DNA from: an uncultured Clostridiaceae bacterium
Lineage (GTDB): Bacteria > Bacillota > Clostridia > Clostridiales > Oxobacteraceae
Assembly: GCA_937900065.1 (NCBI GenBank)
Contig: CALCDS010000170.1
Location: 1-6,209 of the forward strand
Length of the DNA: 6,209 nucleotides
Direction: 5' to 3'
Shown here: positions 1 through 5,346 of the stretch, piece by piece
How the letters are laid out: each line of letters starts with the position of its first letter
Position numbering within the stretch: position 1 is the first letter of the stretch
Translations under genes and position numbers: made by a program
The notes under the pieces: model-generated
Seen by the model: only the letters and a program-made list of their open reading frames with translations
Database searches by the model: none
Told to the model about the DNA's origin: nothing

Positions 1-12
1 GCTGGTGCATAC

Positions 13-44
13 AAAAAAGCCAAACTATATAAGTATAGTCTGGC
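13..44 (-). terminator. Rho-independent terminator closing the sugar cassette
   Basis: Read on the minus strand, an 11-bp stem (arms at 34-44 and 19-29, one G-U pair, 4-base loop) is followed at once by six T residues (13-18). It lies 37 bases past the stop codon of the RpiR-type regulator, so it most likely ends the whole PTS-nanE-regulator unit. Bases 45-81 between the stop codon and this stem hold nothing else I can recognise. Confidence 0.9.
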
Positions 45-81
45 GTGTTAAACCACATTACAATTCAGTATCGCTTATGCA

Positions 82-894
82 TCAAGATTTCATCATTATT
101 GATTTTGCTGTTTTTTCCATATATTTGATTGAATTTTTCTGATTCAATAGTGCATAGCCTGTACAAAGCATATCCAAGGCAAACATTTGTGACATCATCC
201 CTGAAAACGATCCTCCCAGAAGAGGGTTTTCTTTTTTTGCAGTTAAAAGTACACAATCAGCCAATTTTGTTAATTTAGATTGTTTATTGCTTGTAACTAC
301 TATGATCTTGGCATTGGCTTCCCTTGCTATAGTAAGAGATTCAATAATGTCCTTTGTAGTACCTGACAAAGATATTCCTATGATTAAATCATTTTCATTG
401 CTTATAGAAGATTGCATACACTGAAAATGTGGGTCGCAAACAGCTTTGGTCCGTTTGCCGACACGCAAGAATCTTCCCTCTGCTATTTTTGCTATATATC
501 CGCTAAAACCCACTCCATATAAAAATATATTTGCAGTGTTATTAATCATTGATATTGCTTTGTAAAGTATATCATCATTGATATTATTTTTGGTATTTTG
601 AATCGTTCTGACGATATTATTTTCAATATTATCTTGAAAGCTTAACACATTTGAAGTGTTATCATTATTAACTTCCGCAACAGCTACTGCGAACTTAAAA
701 TCCTGGAATCCCTTGAAGCCTATTTTACGGCAAAAACGAATGATCGTAGCTTCTCCTACATTAAGTAATGTTGACAAATCCGATAAAGTCATTTCGCCTA
801 TAGTGCCCGGATCCTTTTCTATATAATCTGCTATAATTTTTTCTGATTTTGTAAATTGAGAATAATATTTGCTTACTTCAATATTTTTTGTCAT
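82..894 (-). CDS. MurR/RpiR-family transcriptional regulator (HTH + SIS domain)
   Basis: This is a DNA-binding regulator that senses a phosphosugar. With the start chosen here it is 270 residues long, normal for the family. The N-terminal HTH_6 domain covers about residues 10-75, with the recognition region LSTLLNVGEATIIRFCRKIG at 40-59. The SIS domain starts near residue 120 (GVGFSG at 126-131, ISLSGTT at 173-179, an Asp in the ADCVLL strand, Glu221 in the last part). The start is ATG at 894 because AAGGGG (899-904) lies just upstream. An in-frame ATG at 924 would add 10 residues but has no ribosome site. The gene is last in the cassette, after nanE and the YcxB gene, and has its own candidate promoter at 957-985. 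Inference: it controls the PTS-nanE operon and responds to ManNAc-6-P or GlcNAc-6-P. The ligand and whether it represses or activates cannot be read from sequence. Confidence 0.93.
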   Translation of the reverse strand: MTKNIEVSKYYSQFTKSEKIIADYIEKDPGTIGEMTLSDLSTLLNVGEATIIRFCRKIGFKGFQDFKFAVAVAEVNNDNTSNVLSFQDNIENNIVRTIQNTKNNINDDILYKAISMINNTANIFLYGVGFSGYIAKIAEGRFLRVGKRTKAVCDPHFQCMQSSISNENDLIIGISLSGTTKDIIESLTIAREANAKIIVVTSNKQSKLTKLADCVLLTAKKENPLLGGSFSGMMSQMFALDMLCTGYALLNQKNSIKYMEKTAKSIMMKS

Positions 895-931
895 CCTACC
901 CCTTCTTGTCATATTGAAATTCATCGTCAGA

Positions 932-953
932 AATGAGAAAAGCCCATCTCATT
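932..953. promoter_or_regulatory. Inverted repeat at the likely transcription start of the regulator gene
   Basis: AATGAGA (932-938) and TCTCATT (947-953) form a perfect 7-bp inverted repeat around an 8-base centre. It sits immediately downstream of the candidate -10 box (957-962), where transcription would begin. That position suits an autoregulatory operator, or a short hairpin at the 5' end of the message. No T-run follows on the minus strand, so I do not call it a terminator. Confidence 0.4.
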
Positions 954-956
954 GCT

Positions 957-985
957 ATTCTAAACCATTGAAAGCTTTATCGCAA
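957..985 (-). promoter_or_regulatory. Candidate sigma-A promoter for the RpiR-type gene
   Basis: On the minus strand, TTGCGA (980-985) and TAGAAT (957-962) are separated by exactly 17 bases. Each hexamer differs from the vegetative consensus by one or two bases. The promoter begins right after the YcxB stop codon (986-988) and would start transcription near 950, about 56 bases before the chosen start codon. It would let the regulator be made independently of the upstream genes. Confidence 0.5.
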
Positions 986-1516
986 CTATGCACGTTCTTT
1001 TGCCATGCTGGTTTCCAATGAATTTATGAACTCATGAACTTTTTCTTTTGTTTCAAATATACGATTTGGAATGATGAACATATCTTTTTTATTATAAGCG
1101 ATTATAATAATGTTTTGCAAAAGGACATGGAAATTGATATCAGAAAACTTCACTTTAATGGTCTTTCCATTAGCTTTAATAGTAAATCCTGCACCATCCA
1201 CTGTAATTGTTGTCGGCGCAAAGCCTTTTACATCGATTGAGTTAAGTATATTCTTATTTACTTTTCTTTCGATTATTGAGTCCCATATAGTCGGTACCAT
1301 GAAAAGCCACAGCGCAATTATAGCAATAATGAATGCCATGTACACCCAATTTGTATATAATTTAAATGTAAATAAGGCGCCTATTGCAATTGCCGGAATG
1401 CATACGGTAAACCATATTTTCTTTGTATTGATAGAGCTTAACCCATTCAACTGGAATTTTAAAAGCTCTATATATTCATCCCTATTTAATGTAAAATTAT
1501 AACAATAATTCTCCAT
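986..1516 (-). CDS. YcxB-like membrane protein of unknown function
   Basis: A small membrane protein of 176 residues from the chosen start. Two hydrophobic segments occur near residues 32-50 and 55-75, separated by a short loop. A soluble C-terminal part follows, with a beta-rich run ending in IIAYNKKDMFIIPNRIF and a short helix (KEKVHEFINSL). That arrangement, with the FIIPxRxF-like strand, is typical of the YcxB-like C-terminal domain, whose function is not established. ATG at 1516 is preferred because GGAGAGG (1523-1529) lies 6 bases upstream. An earlier ATG at 1534 adds 6 residues, but its weaker AGGA site lies inside a stem. It sits between nanE and the regulator, so it is probably co-transcribed with the sugar genes. 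No sugar-related role can be shown. Confidence 0.8.
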   Translation of the reverse strand: MENYCYNFTLNRDEYIELLKFQLNGLSSINTKKIWFTVCIPAIAIGALFTFKLYTNWVYMAFIIAIIALWLFMVPTIWDSIIERKVNKNILNSIDVKGFAPTTITVDGAGFTIKANGKTIKVKFSDINFHVLLQNIIIIAYNKKDMFIIPNRIFETKEKVHEFINSLETSMAKERA

Positions 1517-1534
1517 TTGATTCCTCTCCATCAT

Positions 1535-1614
1535 TCATCTTCCTAACCGGAAACATTGGGTACATCGGTAAAGGAATGCAACACAGTGTTTCCGGTTGTT
1601 TTAGAGGAAGATGA
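1535..1614 (-). repeat. Long interrupted inverted repeat between nanE and the YcxB gene
   Basis: Two nested arms pair. The outer 10-bp arms are 1535-1544 and 1605-1614 (TCATCTTCCT / AGGAAGATGA). The inner 11-bp arms are 1545-1555 and 1587-1597 (AACCGGAAACA / TGTTTCCGGTT). Both are perfect. On one side the arms are adjacent; on the other a 7-base bulge (1598-1604) separates them. The loop is 31 bases. No T-run follows on the minus strand, so it is not a standard terminator. It could be an mRNA structure that halts decay or processing between the two genes, or a small palindromic repeat element. Confidence 0.75.
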
Positions 1615-1622
1615 TTAATCAT
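1611..1622. repeat. 12-bp perfect palindrome
   Basis: ATGATTAATCAT reads the same on both strands. It overlaps the end of the outer arm of the long inverted repeat and lies 13 bases past the nanE stop codon. It could be a protein-binding site or chance in AT-rich DNA; nothing else supports a function. Confidence 0.35.
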
Positions 1623-1635
1623 ATACGATAAATAG

Positions 1636-2370
1636 CTATAGCTTATATTCTTTTCCATCGAAATATTTCTTGTTGAAATCAACAAATCTTTTAGTAATTA
1701 GATGTGGCCTGGTTATTGCTGTCCCGATAGTTACCATGTCCGCACCGGAATCCAGCAGTTTTTTTAAATGATTTAACTCCCACACCTTTCCTTCTGCATT
1801 TATGGGTAAATCTATTCTTTCTTTTAATTCCCTTACAATTTTATAGTCCGGCTCAATTGTATTATTAGTTGGAGAGTAAGTCTCTCTTGTATACCCGCTT
1901 AAAGTAGATGCAATGATATCGACAAGACCAGATTTTGATATTTGAACACCTTCTTCAACTGTTGAAATATCAGCTAATATCGCTATATCAGGATATTTAT
2001 TTTTTATTGAATATAAAAGTTTACACAGATCATCATAACTTCTGCCCCTTAAAGTGCAGTCGATTCCTAAGATATCCGCACCGGCATCAATCACCTCACA
2101 AGCTGATTCAAAGGTGGGTGTAATTATAACCTGATCCAATAGATTGATTTTAGGATTACTGATTTTATTTATTCCTACAATAGGTAAATCAGTAATGCTG
2201 CGGATTGCGCTGATATCTTGTGGCCAGCAGGCCCTAATGCCTGCTGCGCCGCCAAGAATCGCACATTGCGCCATAGCTTTCATATAGTCAGCACCATATA
2301 AAGGGGTACCTTCATACGCTTGACATGAAACGATTATTTTATTTATAAGTTTTTTTACAGTTTGTTTCAC
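1636..2370 (-). CDS. nanE: N-acetylmannosamine-6-phosphate 2-epimerase (NanE family)
   Basis: A cytoplasmic TIM-barrel enzyme that converts ManNAc-6-phosphate to GlcNAc-6-phosphate. It has 244 residues, slightly longer than typical NanE. Family motifs run in order: IIVSCQ (12-17) with EGTPLY (20-25), AGIRA (43-47), PIVGINK ending in Lys69, ITPT (83-86), GADILGIDCTLR (97-108), ADIST (133-137), STLSGYT (155-161), NAEGK with Glu193, and GTAITRPHLITKRFVD near the end. The Lys and the Glu of AEG correspond to the residues known to be catalytic in NanE enzymes. The start is GTG: an in-frame TAG lies seven codons upstream and no better start lies between. The ribosome site is weak (AGGT, 9-base spacing). 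It lies downstream of the four PTS genes after a structured 135-base spacer, so its job is probably to process the imported phosphosugar. Confidence 0.93.
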   Translation of the reverse strand: MKQTVKKLINKIIVSCQAYEGTPLYGADYMKAMAQCAILGGAAGIRACWPQDISAIRSITDLPIVGINKISNPKINLLDQVIITPTFESACEVIDAGADILGIDCTLRGRSYDDLCKLLYSIKNKYPDIAILADISTVEEGVQISKSGLVDIIASTLSGYTRETYSPTNNTIEPDYKIVRELKERIDLPINAEGKVWELNHLKKLLDSGADMVTIGTAITRPHLITKRFVDFNKKYFDGKEYKL

Positions 2371-2395
2371 AGCAAATTTACCTGCTTTCTATAAT

Positions 2396-2446
2396 GAGGC
2401 GAAAGATGTCCCTGCTTCAGCTTTCAGGCGGATTATCCTTCGCCTC
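2396..2446 (-). repeat. Stem-loop in the EIID-nanE spacer
   Basis: Arms 2396-2407 and 2435-2446 pair over 12 positions: perfect over the outer 8 (GAGGCGAA / TTCGCCTC), then one position that is a G-U pair in the minus-strand RNA, then three more. The 27-base loop has its own short CCTG / CAGG pairing (2411-2414 with 2425-2428). It is G+C-richer than the DNA around it. No T-run follows, so a terminator is unlikely. A processing or stability hairpin, or a dispersed palindromic element, fits better. Confidence 0.7.
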
Positions 2447-2449
2447 GCT

Positions 2450-2505
2450 CTAATGCGCAAAGGCAAGAAAATTTTTCTACAGCCGAAAAATTTTCCACTA
2501 ATGCG
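2450..2505. repeat. 8-base direct repeat flanking an 11-bp hairpin
   Basis: CTAATGCG occurs at 2450-2457 and again at 2498-2505. The second copy abuts the EIID stop codon. Between the copies lies a perfect 11-bp inverted repeat (2467-2477 with 2485-2495, 7-base loop), almost all A and T. The layout resembles a short insertion with a target duplication, but the 40-base insert lacks inverted ends at its edges. It could equally be two repeats and a hairpin of an intercistronic RNA element. Confidence 0.6.
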
Positions 2506-3336
2506 TTATAATGCCAATATATGAGTAAAGTAACCGACTATAGCTATGATCAGGAATAACAGCATCAGTTTATTGACTGACCATTTCTTTTTCTTCATCA
2601 GATAAAAAGACAAAAATGCAAATAAAAGAACCAGTAATTTAGGAAAAACGGATTCAAGTTTATCATTCAAGTTTATTACCATTTCACCGCTGGTAAAAAC
2701 TATGCCCGTCTTAATATTTACATAAGAAGCTGTAATTGCACCTACGACAATTAATCCAATGGTTTCCGCAGCCTTTGTTACTTTGTTTTTTATTCCGCCT
2801 GAAAGTACCAATTCCGCTGCATCAGCACCCATTCTGGTACCAGTCGAGAATAAAAACCAGGTTAAAGGAAGCATAATCCCCAAAAATACAACTATATAAA
2901 ATATGGGGCCAATCATCGAACCATTATTGGAAAGCCCAATAGCAATGGAAAGCAGAATGGGAATCAATGTGCCTGGAAGCAATGAATCTCCAATACCGGC
3001 AAACGGACCCATTAAAGCAGTAGAGATCGAGTTGATAAATTCGTCGGCAATATCTCCGCCTGCTGCTTTTTGAGCTTCCATACCCAATATGATGCCTGGG
3101 ACAATGCACCCCAAATAAGGCTCGGTATTAAAGAATACAGTATGTCTTGCCAGCAATTCCTTTTGGTTTTCGGGATCACTCGGATATAAATCATCTTTTA
3201 CAGATGCCAACATTTTTATTATGCCAGGACCTTGCATGCGCTCGAAATTTTGAACGGATAAGTTATAAAACATCCATTGCCAATATGCACGTCTTATCGC
3301 TTTTTTAGATAGTTTACCTTTCTTTTCATCAGCCAT
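2506..3336 (-). CDS. PTS mannose/sorbose-family EIID membrane subunit
   Basis: One of the two membrane subunits of the sugar channel; it works with EIIC to move the sugar while EIIB phosphorylates it. Its 276 residues match the family. Visible signatures are YWQWMFYNLSVQNFERMQGPG (18-38), FFNTEPYLG (68-76) followed by GIILGMEAQKAAGG, and GPFAGIGDSLLPGT (110-123). Hydrophobic segments follow, with a C-terminal membrane anchor after a KKKK stretch. GGAGGG (3345-3350), inside the last codons of EIIC, is its ribosome site. The EIIC stop and this ATG are 4 bases apart, so the two are probably translationally coupled. Family membership is secure, but sugar specificity cannot be read from it. Confidence 0.95.
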   Translation of the reverse strand: MADEKKGKLSKKAIRRAYWQWMFYNLSVQNFERMQGPGIIKMLASVKDDLYPSDPENQKELLARHTVFFNTEPYLGCIVPGIILGMEAQKAAGGDIADEFINSISTALMGPFAGIGDSLLPGTLIPILLSIAIGLSNNGSMIGPIFYIVVFLGIMLPLTWFLFSTGTRMGADAAELVLSGGIKNKVTKAAETIGLIVVGAITASYVNIKTGIVFTSGEMVINLNDKLESVFPKLLVLLFAFLSFYLMKKKKWSVNKLMLLFLIIAIVGYFTHILAL

Positions 3337-3340
3337 TTTA

Positions 3341-4138
3341 TTATCCCTCCATATTGCTGTTGCCTACAATTTGTTTACTGCCATCCATTGGTACTTGATT
3401 ATTTCTATTGAAATTGATATAGGCTATCACAGCAGCAAAAATTACTATAGGCACCATACTTAATTTCAAAACAGCAGTTAAGGCAAAACCAAACACGAAA
3501 TAGATTAAATCGAAATTTGATTTTACAATCATCAGCAATAACAGAGTAAAACCAACTAAAGGAAGCATATTAGCAAATACCTGCAGTATGTCGTTAAACC
3601 AGTTAGGTATCATAGCAGTAAGTTTTGTAATCATGCCGGAGCCGTAATAATCGGCCAGAAAAATCGGTATAAACCTGAATGCGAAGTTTGTTATCTGTCC
3701 TACTATTGGGATCTGTGCAGCCTTATTCAAATTTCCGGCATCTATATATGCATCCTGTCTATGGACAAAATAAAGATTGACAGCAATTGTTGAATATGTT
3801 GCAGCCACACCTAAAAAGCTCAAAGGAACAGCAAGGGCAAGTGCATACTTGGTTCCGCCGCCTGCAATCAGTGCCAAAGGAATGCCTACCCATGCTGCAA
3901 AATTTACGTCAGCCGGCATTGAACCTCCAGGAGTAACTAATCCTATGTAGAGCATTTGGATAGCAGCTCCAAGCACTATACCACCCGGGATATTCCCCAT
4001 TATGATACCGATAACAAATCCTGATATTAACGGCCTGCCTAAAGTATACCAGCCGGCTAATCCACCTATCAAAACAGGTGAATAGATGGATGACATCCAG
4101 CCAAGCAAAGCAAGTAATATAGCTTGTGCAACTGTCAT
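3341..4138 (-). CDS. PTS mannose/sorbose-family EIIC membrane subunit
   Basis: The integral membrane subunit that forms the sugar pathway with EIID. It has 265 residues and many hydrophobic segments from the N-terminus onward. The family signature GAAIQMLYIGLVTPGGSMPAD is at 57-77, preceded by GWYTLGRPLISGFVIGIIMG (29-48), which is also typical. The short polar C-terminal tail (about residues 245-265) is likely cytoplasmic. Its ribosome site is AAGGGGG, about nine bases before the ATG. It begins 25 bases after EIIB ends and almost touches EIID. The neighbouring epimerase gene suggests an N-acetylated amino sugar as substrate; mannose, glucosamine or sorbose remain possible. Confidence 0.95.
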   Translation of the reverse strand: MTVAQAILLALLGWMSSIYSPVLIGGLAGWYTLGRPLISGFVIGIIMGNIPGGIVLGAAIQMLYIGLVTPGGSMPADVNFAAWVGIPLALIAGGGTKYALALAVPLSFLGVAATYSTIAVNLYFVHRQDAYIDAGNLNKAAQIPIVGQITNFAFRFIPIFLADYYGSGMITKLTAMIPNWFNDILQVFANMLPLVGFTLLLLMIVKSNFDLIYFVFGFALTAVLKLSMVPIVIFAAVIAYINFNRNNQVPMDGSKQIVGNSNMEG

Positions 4139-4163
4139 AATTTTATTCCCCCTTTAATTAAAT

Positions 4164-4646
4164 TTAAAATAAATGCTTTACTTCATCCCACTCAATCAAT
4201 CTCTGTTCAGGAACTTGTTGAAAATAAACATGTGCCCCGCGTGAAACGGCTGTTTTGATCGCTTCAGCTTCATCAGGCATGATATTTATGGCAGGATTTA
4301 CGGGTTTTGTCCCCTTTCTACTGCTCATGGGTCCTACGTTTAAGTGCTTTGGAAGGTTCTGCACTTCATCAAGCAATTGAACATATACCTTTGGGTTTTT
4401 CATAAGCACCAGTGTTTTAGAATTATCTGCCATTGCCTTCTCAATTACAGGAGCTGATTCTTTAACAGTGTATACATTTGCATGCATATTTGAAGGTACT
4501 GCAGTTCTAAACACCCTCTTTAGTATTGCATTTGTTGCAGTGAAATCGTCTACTACAATAATATTGTCAATATTGTTGACTTTAGTGATAACTGTCATAC
4601 ACTGTCCATGAATCAAGCGATCATCGCAGCGGACCAATACTATCAT
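4164..4646 (-). CDS. PTS mannose/sorbose-family EIIB subunit
   Basis: A cytoplasmic phosphocarrier that takes phosphate from EIIA and gives it to the sugar at the EIIC/EIID channel. It has 160 residues, the usual size for a free-standing EIIB of this family. The signature RCDDRLIHGQ lies at 6-15, with His13 as the expected phosphorylated residue. Most relatives have Ile or Val where Cys7 is seen. Other family segments are NIIVVDD (28-34), PSNMHANVYTV and the C-terminal YFQQVPEQRLIEW. The ATG overlaps the EIIA stop by four bases (ATGA), and a strong AGGAGGTG (4652-4659) precedes it, so it is coupled to EIIA translation. EIIA and EIIB are separate proteins here, unlike the fused ManX of E. coli. 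Confidence 0.95.
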   Translation of the reverse strand: MIVLVRCDDRLIHGQCMTVITKVNNIDNIIVVDDFTATNAILKRVFRTAVPSNMHANVYTVKESAPVIEKAMADNSKTLVLMKNPKVYVQLLDEVQNLPKHLNVGPMSSRKGTKPVNPAINIMPDEAEAIKTAVSRGAHVYFQQVPEQRLIEWDEVKHLF

Positions 4647-5065
4647 TTTTTCACCTCCTCTTCCAAGTCAATTTTAGTATTAATGATTTTCATACTATCC
4701 CTTGAGCTTGCTAAAGCATTTTTCAATAAGGCATCAATATCACTAGAATCATTTCTATTCATAAGGACTTCAAGTATCATTGGAAGATTAACGCCTGTAA
4801 CGATTCTTGAGTCTTTCGCGGCCAGGGCAATGGCGGAAGCGTTAAAGGGACTGGCACCTAATAAATCAACAAAGATTATGTATTGCATATTCATCTTTTC
4901 ATAGCGATCCGTTATTTCCTTTACTTTGTTGCCGTAGTTTGTTAATTCATCACCTTCATAAAAACCGATCGAATCAAAATTTTTCTGTTCCCCTAAAATC
5001 ATATTAGCTGCATCCTTTATTCCCTTAGCTAAATTTGAATGACTGCAAACTATAATGCCGACCAA
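4643..5065 (-). CDS. PTS mannose-family EIIA subunit (TTG start)
   Basis: A cytoplasmic phosphocarrier that accepts phosphate from HPr and passes it to EIIB. It has 140 residues, the normal size of a free EIIA-man domain. His9 in IIVCSHSNLAKG is the expected phosphorylation site, and Asp67 in FVDLLGASPFNAS matches the conserved Asp near the active His in ManX. The start codon is TTG: an in-frame TAA lies directly before it, no ATG lies upstream in frame, and starting later would remove the active-site His. A purine-rich GGAGGGGGAAGGG stretch precedes it. It is the first gene of the sugar operon, after the long regulatory gap, and overlaps EIIB by four bases. The TTG start may lower its translation. 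Confidence 0.94.
   Translation of the reverse strand: MVGIIVCSHSNLAKGIKDAANMILGEQKNFDSIGFYEGDELTNYGNKVKEITDRYEKMNMQYIIFVDLLGASPFNASAIALAAKDSRIVTGVNLPMILEVLMNRNDSSDIDALLKNALASSRDSMKIINTKIDLEEEVKK
4652..4659 (-). promoter_or_regulatory. Strong ribosome site for EIIB inside the EIIA end
   Basis: AGGAGGTG on the minus strand lies 5 bases before the EIIB ATG and inside the last codons of EIIA. With the ATGA stop-start overlap it points to coupled translation, keeping EIIA and EIIB in step despite the TTG start of EIIA. Confidence 0.8.
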
Positions 5066-5118
5066 TTATACCCTTCCCCCTCCATAAGTTATGACACTTA
5101 GAGCATTTGCAAATTTTA

Positions 5119-5134
5119 TTTGGAGTTTTGCTCC
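5119..5134. promoter_or_regulatory. Candidate operator site 1 for the PTS operon
   Basis: On the plus strand, TTTGGAG (5119-5125) and TTTGCTCC (5127-5134) lie side by side, giving a GGAG / CTCC inverted repeat around five bases. The same two half-sites recur at 5217-5235 in the opposite order. Site 1 lies just downstream of the start point expected from the promoter at 5144-5172, where a bound repressor would block transcription. That the RpiR-type protein binds here is inference. Confidence 0.45.
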
Positions 5135-5143
5135 TCTATAATT

Positions 5144-5172
5144 AGAATATCATCAATGTGCCGCAATTGCAA
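5144..5172 (-). promoter_or_regulatory. Candidate sigma-A promoter for the PTS operon (proximal)
   Basis: On the minus strand, TTGCAA (5167-5172) and TATTCT (5144-5149) are separated by 17 bases. Transcription would start near 5137, about 70 bases before the EIIA start codon and at the edge of operator site 1. In AT-rich DNA this quality of match can occur by chance, so confidence is moderate. Confidence 0.4.
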
Positions 5173-5218
5173 TATATATCTGCAATCATGATGGATATGT
5201 ATAATATTTTTTTGCCTT

Positions 5219-5237
5219 TGCTCCATGTTTTGGAGCA
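5219..5237. promoter_or_regulatory. Candidate operator site 2: perfect 7-bp inverted repeat
   Basis: TGCTCCA (5219-5225) and TGGAGCA (5231-5237) are perfect inverted arms around TGTTT. It shares both half-sites with site 1, with centres about 100 bases apart. It lies upstream of the proximal promoter and downstream of the distal one. Two spaced copies would fit a tetrameric or looping regulator, or activation from the upstream site. The alternative is a hairpin in a long leader if the distal promoter is used. Confidence 0.5.
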
Positions 5238-5285
5238 TGATTTTTTACTATAAACTTACAGCTTCCTATACGAATAATTGAAATG

Positions 5286-5291
5286 ATTATA
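5286..5291 (-). promoter_or_regulatory. Perfect -10 box, possible distal promoter
   Basis: TATAAT on the minus strand lies just past the upstream terminator, where a new unit would be expected to begin. At 16-19 bases upstream I see no good -35 box and no extended -10 TG. If active it probably needs an activator and would give a leader of about 210 bases containing both inverted repeats. Confidence 0.25.
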
Positions 5292-5317
5292 ACGCATATG
5301 GGTCTATACATTAGCAT

Positions 5318-5344
5318 AAAAAAAGAAGCCGTATGGCTTCTTTT
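5318..5344 (-). terminator. Rho-independent terminator after the ECF S-component gene
   Basis: On the minus strand a GAAGCC / GGCTTC stem, extended by A-T pairs to 10 bp, with a 4-base ATAC loop, ends in a run of seven T residues (5318-5324). It begins three bases after the stop codon of the ECF gene. It separates the hydrogenase-linked unit from the PTS operon. The four T residues on the other side make it a weak terminator for the plus strand as well. Confidence 0.9.
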
Positions 5345-5346
5345 AA

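Noticed and set aside
932..953. Terminator between the YcxB gene and the regulator
   Set aside because: The 7-bp stem is weak, AT-rich and not followed by a T-run on the minus strand; its place at a promoter start point suits an operator better.
1110..1502. 130-residue plus-strand open frame
   Set aside because: It lies wholly antisense to the YcxB gene, which has a ribosome site and recognisable family features. The plus-strand product is low in recognisable motifs and looks like a shadow.
4608..4904. 98-residue plus-strand open frame across the EIIA/EIIB junction
   Set aside because: Antisense to two secure PTS genes, with no family resemblance and no operon context on that strand.
5140..5175. 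Possible sigma-54 promoter, as is common for mannose-family PTS operons with LevR-type activators
   Set aside because: A GGCAC is present on the minus strand, but the required GC at the -12 position is missing, and the encoded regulator is RpiR-type, not LevR-type.
5145..5192. 15-codon leader peptide ORF on the minus strand starting at an ATG near 5192
   Set aside because: No ribosome site precedes it, and it shows no run of regulatory codons. The proximal promoter would also start transcription downstream of it.
5066..5317. Catabolite-repression (cre) site
   Set aside because: No stretch matches the cre consensus with its central CG; the nearest, around 5279-5292, lacks it.
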